Positions 59,601 through 64,000 of a DNA stretch of 64,000 nucleotides are shown here, piece by piece. A program made the position numbers and the translations under genes. The notes under the pieces are model-generated. The model made no database searches. It had not been told where the DNA came from and saw only the letters and a program-made list of their open reading frames with translations. The DNA is from DATGLG01 sp035294245 (GTDB lineage Bacteria; Pseudomonadota; Alphaproteobacteria; JACZXZ01), in assembly GCA_035294245.1 (NCBI GenBank), contig DATGLG010000057.1, positions 62,001 to 126,000 of the forward strand, in the 5' to 3' direction. Numbering within the stretch: the first letter of the stretch is position 1; each line of letters begins with the position of its first letter.

Positions 59601-59865
59601 CCTGGCTCGAGAGGGCGTATTCGTGGAGGAAGGCGTCGAGCCCGCCCTTGCCGACCCGCTGGCGCCGCACCTCGGCGACGAGCCCGCGCGCCCGCTCGGC
59701 GATACGGTCGAGCTGGTCGGCGGGAAGGGCCAGCTCGGCAAGCAGCCGCTCGACCACCTGCGTCTCATCGGCGCGATAGAGCCCGCCGATGGCGGCCCAG
59801 GCGGGTGAGGGCTTGGCCGGAGGCTGGGCGAAGACGAGGGCGGGTGTCGAGAGGTCGTTCGGCAT
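56689..59865 (-). CDS. putA: Bifunctional proline dehydrogenase / delta-1-pyrroline-5-carboxylate dehydrogenase PutA
   Basis: Oxidises proline to glutamate in two steps. The PRODH barrel is shown by RLVKGAYWDSEIKRAQERGL and PRIYAPVGSHEDLLPYLVRRLLENG; the ALDH part has VVCISPWNFPLAIFTGQIAAALAAGNAAIAKPA, ETGGQNAM and the catalytic cysteine C845 in SAGQRCSALR. It begins directly with the PRODH arm: the N-terminal ribbon-helix-helix repressor domain of gammaproteobacterial PutA is absent, so it cannot self-regulate that way. The ATG at 59865 follows AGAGG; an upstream ATG at 59892 lacks a site. Length 1058 residues. The stop overlaps the di-heme gene start. Confidence 0.96.
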   Translation of the reverse strand: MPNDLSTPALVFAQPPAKPSPAWAAIGGLYRADETQVVERLLAELALPADQLDRIAERARGLVAEVRRQRVGKGGLDAFLHEYALSSQEGVVLMCLAEALLRIPDAETADLLIRDKLRLADWEKHLGKSDSLFVNASTWALMLTGRVVKLGEFKEKDLSSLLGRLVARSGEPVIRQAMMQAMRIMGRQFVMGRTIEEALERARAEEPLGYRHSYDMLGEAARTAKDAERYLEAYDKAISALGKAAAGRGPIAAPGISIKLSALHPRYEFAQRARVLKELTPRLAALARHAKEVNIGVTVDAEEADRLELSLEVFAEISRDPSLAGWDGLGLAVQAYQKRATAVIDWLAELARRDKRRLMVRLVKGAYWDSEIKRAQERGLDGYPVFTRKAATDISYLACARRLLHGRDAFYPQFATHNAHTLSAILEFAGNNREFEFQRLHGMGEALYEQVVGKDRLNIPCRIYAPVGSHEDLLPYLVRRLLENGANTSFVNRIVDERAPIADIIADPIARMRKLPRKPHPRIALPRDIYLPERLNAKGIDLSDVTALEPLAREMERAANRGWRSGPIIGGVERAASAKPAYDPTDRRRRIGEVSDAGEADLGDALERAHSTFPLWDETPAAERAKRLERMADLLERDMAPLMALCTREGGKTLADGIAEVREAADFCRYYAHRARLDFGAALHLPGPTGERNELSLHGRGVVVCISPWNFPLAIFTGQIAAALAAGNAAIAKPAEQTPLIAAHAVRLFHEAGIPADALQLLPGPGETIGAKLVADPRVAGVVFTGSTETARAIGRALAARPGPIIPLIAETGGQNAMIVDSSALPEQVVQDVLASSFQSAGQRCSALRVLFVQEEIADKLLDMLAGAMAELRIGDPGLLTTDVGPVIDQDAKAMLEAHAERMTREGRLIYRTSLGADCAHGTFVAPAAFEIDRIARLEREVFGPILHVVRYRGDRLDAVIDAVNGTGYGLTLGVHSRVDSTIAHIARRARVGNAYVNRNMIGAVVGVQPFGGEGLSGTGPKAGGPHYLHRFAVERTLSVNTTAQGGNTALMSLQEED

Positions 59866-59962
59866 GGGAACCTCTGTTCCGTGGGCGGCCATCTATACTC
59901 CCACCCCTCCCGAATTGCCACTGGCCACCGGCCTTGCGGGAGCGGCCGCTTCGCCCTCGATC

Positions 59963-60400
59963 CTAAAGCAGGCCGAGCTCGCGCAGCTCGGCGGCGAGCT
60001 TGGGAGGCAGCTCGTCATCCCCCGGCGCCAAGGCCGGTCGGTCAGGGGGCGCTTCGGCGGGATCGAGATAGCGCCAGCCCTGAAAGGGCCGCCAGGGCAC
60101 GAGCCGGGTCTTGACCAGCTTGCGGTCGAGCTCGATCGCGCAAGCCGCCTCGCCCTGGCTGTTGGTGACCGGCTTGAGGCCGATGATGCGCTGGCGCACC
60201 CGCACATAGCCCTTGATCACCCAGTAGAGCGAGCCGCCGTCGAGGACGTCCTCGACCCGCTTCGGCATCATGCGGGTGACGTGCCGCAGCCGCGCCGTCC
60301 TGCTCGTCTGGCGCAGGGCGGCGAGGCGCTGCTTCTGCCATTTCGCGAGCTCCTCGACAGTGTCGACGCCGACGCAGAGCTTGATGATGTGAACAGTCAT
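59963..60400 (-). CDS. DUF1489 family protein
   Basis: A 145-residue protein of the alphaproteobacterial DUF1489 family (MTVHIIKLCVGVDTVEELAKWQKQRL...YWVIKGYVRVRQRIIGL). It overlaps the mccA stop by four bases (ATGA), indicating translational coupling to the carboxylase operon. Function unknown. It lies 97 bases upstream of putA on the same strand. Confidence 0.88.
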   Translation of the reverse strand: MTVHIIKLCVGVDTVEELAKWQKQRLAALRQTSRTARLRHVTRMMPKRVEDVLDGGSLYWVIKGYVRVRQRIIGLKPVTNSQGEAACAIELDRKLVKTRLVPWRPFQGWRYLDPAEAPPDRPALAPGDDELPPKLAAELRELGLL

Positions 60401-62412
60401 TGCTTCCGCTCGGCACCCGCGCGCTCGAAGGCGATCAGCTCGGCCCCTTCATTTACCTGCTCGCCCGGCCCGTAATTCACCTTCTCGACGCGCCCATCGG
60501 CCGGGGCGGTGATCGTGTGCTCCATCTTCATCGCCTCGAGGACGAGAAGCGGCGTCCCGCGCTTAACGATGGTCCCCGCCGCGACGAGGACCTGGATGAC
60601 CTTGCCGGGCATGGGTGCTGCCAGAGTGCCGGCATCCGCCTCGAGCGCGGCCGCGGCGGCGAGCGGATCGAGGAGCTGCAGCCGGTAGGTTTCGCCGGCA
60701 AGGAAGAGCGTTATCTCGCCGCCATCCCGCGCGATGCTCGCCTTGAGTCGCTCGCTCCCGAGCGTCGCCACGAGGGCGCCCGCCTCATCCAGCTCGCCGT
60801 GAACGGCGAGAGCGCCGCCCGGCAAGTCGACGAGATAGCCGTCGGGCCGATAATGCACCGTCACCGCGACCTCGCGCCCGCCATCTTGAAAGCGAAGAAC
60901 GTGATGATTGTCCCCGTTCATGCGCCAGCCATCTGCAAGCGCCCAGGGGGAATGGGGATCGCTCGAAGCCAAGGCTGCCGCGCGGGCCTGCCGGGCGCGA
61001 TCGAGAAAGACGGCCAAGGCGGCGATCGCCAAAACCCGCGCCGGAGCCGGTGCCGCCGGCGGCATCAGCCTGTCCTGATGACGGGCGATAAAGCCGGTGT
61101 CGAGCTCGGCCGCGGCGAAGGCCGGATGCGCGGCCAGCCTGGCGAGGAAGCCGATATTCGTGACAACCCCGGCGACCTCGCAAGCCCCCAGCGCCGCGAC
61201 GAGACGCTTGCGCGCGATCTCCCGGTCCTCGCCCCAGACGATGAGCTTGGCAATCATCGGATCGTAATGGATGGTGACCTCGCCACCCTCGACCACGCCG
61301 GTATCGACGCGCAGATGCGGACTCTCGGGCGGAAAGCGGAGATGGCGCAGCCGCCCCGTCGCAGGCAGGAAGTTTCGACTCGGATCCTCGGCATAGAGCC
61401 GCGCCTCGAAGGCGTGGCCGGAGATTGCCAACTGCTCCTGCCGCAGCGGCAAGGGCTCGCCCGCGGCGACCCGGAGCTGCCATTCCACCAGGTCCTGACC
61501 GGTGATCATCTCGGTCACCGGATGCTCGACCTGGAGCCGGGTGTTCATCTCCATGAAGTAGAAGACGCCCTTCTCGTCGGCGATGAACTCGACGGTGCCG
61601 GCGCCGCGATAGCCGATGGCCCGCGCCGCCGCCACGGCAGCGGCACCCATCTCCGCGCGCCGCTCGGGGGTCATGCCCGGCGCCGGGGCCTCCTCGATCA
61701 CCTTCTGATGGCGGCGCTGGATCGAGCAGTCGCGCTCGAAGAGATGCAGCGCATTCCCGTGGCCGTCGGCGAAGACCTGGATCTCGATATGGCGCGGGCG
61801 GGTGAGATACTTCTCGATAAGCACGCGATCGTCGCCGAAGGCCGCTGCCGCCTCGCGCCTGGCCGAGGCCAGCGCCGCCGCCAGATCGCCTTCGGAGTCG
61901 ACGACGCGCATTCCCTTGCCGCCGCCGCCCGCCGACGCCTTGATCAGCACCGGATAGCCGATCGTCTTCGCCGCGACGCGCAGCGTCTCCACATCCTGCT
62001 CGGCGCCGTGATAGCCCGGGACGACGGGGACTCGCGCCTCGGTCATGAGGCGTTTCGCCTCGCTCTTCGAGCCCATGGCCCGGATCGCCGCAGGCGGCGG
62101 GCCGATAAAGACGATGCCGGCCGCCTCACACGCCTCGGCGAAGGCGGCGTTCTCGGAGAGGAAGCCGTAGCCGGGATGGATGGCCTGGGCGCCGGTCGCG
62201 CGCGCCGCCGCCAGGATCACCTCGATCTTGAGATAGCTCTCGCGTGCAGGCGCGGGGCCGATGAGCCGCGCCTCGTCGGCGAGCGCCACATGGCGCGCCG
62301 CGGCATCCGCCTCGGAATAAACGGCGATCGTGCGAATGCCGAGCCGGTGCGCGGTGCGCATGACGCGGCAGGCGATCTCTCCCCGGTTGGCGATCAGGAT
62401 CTTGTCGAACAT
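60397..62412 (-). CDS. mccA: Biotin-dependent acyl-CoA carboxylase alpha subunit (3-methylcrotonyl-CoA carboxylase type)
   Basis: Biotin carboxylase plus biotin carrier in one chain, 671 residues. The biotin carboxylase part has the ATP loop KASAGGGGKGMRVV and the MEMNTRLQVEHPVTE signature; the BCCP has LEAMKMEHT with the biotinylated lysine at K629. With the beta-type carboxyltransferase 15 bases upstream it carboxylates a short acyl-CoA; the separate alpha and beta genes and homology order fit methylcrotonyl-CoA carboxylase of leucine breakdown, though geranyl- or propionyl-CoA carboxylase is not excluded. Confidence 0.92.
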   Translation of the reverse strand: MFDKILIANRGEIACRVMRTAHRLGIRTIAVYSEADAAARHVALADEARLIGPAPARESYLKIEVILAAARATGAQAIHPGYGFLSENAAFAEACEAAGIVFIGPPPAAIRAMGSKSEAKRLMTEARVPVVPGYHGAEQDVETLRVAAKTIGYPVLIKASAGGGGKGMRVVDSEGDLAAALASARREAAAAFGDDRVLIEKYLTRPRHIEIQVFADGHGNALHLFERDCSIQRRHQKVIEEAPAPGMTPERRAEMGAAAVAAARAIGYRGAGTVEFIADEKGVFYFMEMNTRLQVEHPVTEMITGQDLVEWQLRVAAGEPLPLRQEQLAISGHAFEARLYAEDPSRNFLPATGRLRHLRFPPESPHLRVDTGVVEGGEVTIHYDPMIAKLIVWGEDREIARKRLVAALGACEVAGVVTNIGFLARLAAHPAFAAAELDTGFIARHQDRLMPPAAPAPARVLAIAALAVFLDRARQARAAALASSDPHSPWALADGWRMNGDNHHVLRFQDGGREVAVTVHYRPDGYLVDLPGGALAVHGELDEAGALVATLGSERLKASIARDGGEITLFLAGETYRLQLLDPLAAAAALEADAGTLAAPMPGKVIQVLVAAGTIVKRGTPLLVLEAMKMEHTITAPADGRVEKVNYGPGEQVNEGAELIAFERAGAERKQ

Positions 62413-62427
62413 GCGCCGCCCGCCCGC

Positions 62428-64000
62428 CTACATCCGGAATACGCCGAAGCGGGTCTCTTCGATCGGCGCGTTGAGCGCCGCCGAGATCGCGAGCCCGAGC
62501 ACGCGCCGCGTATCCTTGGGGTCGATGACGCCGTCGTCCCAAAGCCGCGCGCTCGCGTAGTAAGGATGGCCTTGGACCTCGTATTGCGCGCGGATGGGTC
62601 GCTTGAACGCCTCCTCCTCCTCCTGGCTCCAGCGCCCGCCCTTGGCCTCGATATTGTCGCGCCGCACCGTCGCGAGCACGCTGGCCGCCTGCTCGCCCCC
62701 CATCACGGAGATGCGGGCATTGGGCCACATCCAGAGGAAGCGGGGCCCATAGCCGCGGCCGCACATGGCGTAGTTGCCGGCCCCGAAGCTGCCGCCGATG
62801 ATGACGGTGAATTTGGGCACGCGCGCGCAGGAGACGGCGGTGACCATCTTGGCGCCATCGCGGGCGATGCCGCCGGCCTCGTATTTCCGTCCCACCATGA
62901 AGCCGGTGATGTTCTGGAGGAAGACGAGCGGGATGCCGCGCTGGCTGCAAAGCTCGATGAAGTGCGCCGCCTTGAGCGCCGATTCCGAGAAGAGGATGCC
63001 GTTATTCGCGACGATGCCGATGGGATAGCCGTGAAGATGCGCAAAGCCGCAGACGATCGTGGTGCCGTAGAGCTGCTTGAACTCGTCGAATTCGCTGCCG
63101 TCGACAAGCCGTGCCAGGATCTCGCGCACGTCGTAGGGCTTGCGCACATCCGCGGGGACGATCCCGTAGATCTCCGCAGGATCGTGGCGCGGCGGCCTCG
63201 GCTCGCGCAGCGGCAGCGGCGCCGGCTTGCGCTCGTTGAGATTGGCGACGATGCGCCGGGCGATCGCGAGCGCATGGAGATCGTTCTGCGCGTAATGATC
63301 CACGACACCAGAGATGCGCGCATGGACATCGGCGCCGCCGAGCTCCTCCGCGCTCACGACCTCGCCCGTCGCCGCCTTGACCAAGGGCGGGCCACCCAGG
63401 AAGACGGTGCCCTGGCCGCGCACGATCACCGCCTCGTCGGACATGGCAGGCACATAGGCGCCGCCCGCCGTGCAGGAGCCCATCACGACGGCAATCTGGG
63501 GAATGCCCGCCGCGGAGAGCGTGGCCTGGTTGTAGAAGATGCGGCCGAAATGATCGCGGTCGGGAAAGACCTCGTCCCAAGTCGGCAGGTTGGCGCCGCC
63601 GGAGTCGACGAGATAGAGGCAAGGCAGACGGTTCTCGCGCGCGATCTCCTGGGCGCGCACATGCTTCTTCACGGTCATGGGGAAATAGGTCCCGCCTTTG
63701 ACCGTCGCGTCGTTGGCGACGACGAGGCACTCCCGCTCGGCGATACGGCCGATGCCCGTGATGATCCCCGCGGCGGGCACCTCGCCGCCATACATGCCGT
63801 AAGCCGCGAGCTGTGACAGCTCGAGAAATGGCGACCCGACGTCGAGAAGGGCCCGCACGCGGTCGCGCGGCAGCAGCTTGCCGCGGGCGAGGTGCCGCTG
63901 CCGTGCTGCCTCCCCGCCCCCGATCCGGATCGCCGCGACCTTCTCGCGCAAGTCCTCGACCGCGGCGCGCATGGCTTCGGCGTTCCGGCGCGCCTCGTCC
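62428..64000 (-). CDS. mccB: Acyl-CoA carboxylase beta subunit, carboxyltransferase (5' end cut by window edge)
   Basis: Carboxyltransferase subunit with the crotonase-like fold: MYGGEVPAAGIITGIGRI, CLYLVDSGGANLPTW, GSCTAGGAYVPAMSDEAVIV, and the C-terminal GGEQAASVLATVRRDNIEAKG are all typical of MccB. The frame is open past the ATG at 63972 to the window end (DEARRNAEA upstream of MRAAVEDLREKVAA), so the true start lies beyond 64000. The visible part is 523 codons of an expected 535 or so. It pairs with mccA downstream; an isovaleryl-CoA dehydrogenase gene would be expected further upstream. Confidence 0.93.
   Translation of the reverse strand, partial: DEARRNAEAMRAAVEDLREKVAAIRIGGGEAARQRHLARGKLLPRDRVRALLDVGSPFLELSQLAAYGMYGGEVPAAGIITGIGRIAERECLVVANDATVKGGTYFPMTVKKHVRAQEIARENRLPCLYLVDSGGANLPTWDEVFPDRDHFGRIFYNQATLSAAGIPQIAVVMGSCTAGGAYVPAMSDEAVIVRGQGTVFLGGPPLVKAATGEVVSAEELGGADVHARISGVVDHYAQNDLHALAIARRIVANLNERKPAPLPLREPRPPRHDPAEIYGIVPADVRKPYDVREILARLVDGSEFDEFKQLYGTTIVCGFAHLHGYPIGIVANNGILFSESALKAAHFIELCSQRGIPLVFLQNITGFMVGRKYEAGGIARDGAKMVTAVSCARVPKFTVIIGGSFGAGNYAMCGRGYGPRFLWMWPNARISVMGGEQAASVLATVRRDNIEAKGGRWSQEEEEAFKRPIRAQYEVQGHPYYASARLWDDGVIDPKDTRRVLGLAISAALNAPIEETRFGVFRM

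Noticed and set aside
60400..63816. Very long open frame (about 1138 codons) on the plus strand opposite mccA and mccB
   Set aside because: It is a mirror frame of two well-conserved carboxylase genes in G+C-rich DNA, rich in Arg/Ala/Gly/Asp, with no recognisable domain.
1..64000. CRISPR array, tRNA or rRNA genes
   Set aside because: No regularly spaced repeat-spacer array, cloverleaf or rRNA sequence was recognised; the repeats found are palindromic dispersed elements.

Overview
The window is about 64 kb of GC-rich DNA (roughly two thirds G+C) with densely packed genes and short intergenic gaps. The gene content points to an alphaproteobacterium, probably of the Hyphomicrobiales or Rhodospirillales. 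The evidence is a phasin next to clpS-clpA, homospermidine synthase with a fold-III ornithine decarboxylase, DUF1489, DUF1127, short palindromic repeats of the CGTCATTCCCGC type, and a two-domain PutA. No rRNA, tRNA, CRISPR array or complete insertion sequence was seen. Genus cannot be assigned from the sequence alone.

Region 1 (1-9.6 kb) is core-like: a cytochrome P450 cut by the window edge, a secreted DUF4412-like protein, RidA, a DUF482 acyltransferase, ClpA, ClpS, a phasin under a promoter with a PhaR-like dyad, and a D-Ala-D-Ala carboxypeptidase with a SPOR domain. Region 2 (9.1-17 kb) holds the sugar-nucleotide genes (phosphomannomutase/phosphoglucomutase, UDP-glucose dehydrogenase, GalU), then a membrane-anchored J protein, a VWA protein and a molybdopterin oxidoreductase. 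Region 3 (17-22 kb) is accessory: palindromic repeats, the 5' stump of an MmeI-type restriction-modification gene, a PaaA-ParE toxin-antitoxin pair with its own operator, an orphan NTF2-fold immunity-like gene, pirin, and a GYD protein.

Region 4 (21.5-34.8 kb) mixes regulators and transport: a CBS protein, a cyclase-family hydrolase, a frameshifted CmcJ/NvfI-type oxidoreductase gene, a fosmidomycin-type efflux pump facing an AraC regulator, a VOC protein, ArfB, a hybrid histidine kinase tail-to-tail with a winged-helix response regulator, a possible small RNA, an MFS carrier and a methyltransferase. Region 5 (34.8-46 kb) contains the homospermidine operon (ornithine decarboxylase then homospermidine synthase) behind a structured leader, an L-2-hydroxyglutarate oxidase-like enzyme, an uncharacterised di-iron protein, DUF1127, LysE, a DHA2 pump, DUF488/DUF6306 and a large GT-C-like membrane protein.

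Region 6 (46-56.7 kb) looks like a catabolic island. It has an acyl-CoA synthetase and, under a divergent LysR gene, a two-component flavin monooxygenase (HpaB/HpaC type), a Rid protein and a DUF1028 Ntn-hydrolase-type protein. An iron-type alcohol dehydrogenase and a BenE-type aromatic acid carrier follow. The HpaBC-Rid-DUF1028 set is the best candidate here for an undescribed pathway. Region 7 (55.3-64 kb) covers amino-acid catabolism: a di-heme oxidoreductase, PutA, DUF1489 and a methylcrotonyl-CoA-type carboxylase pair (mccA, mccB), the last cut by the window end.
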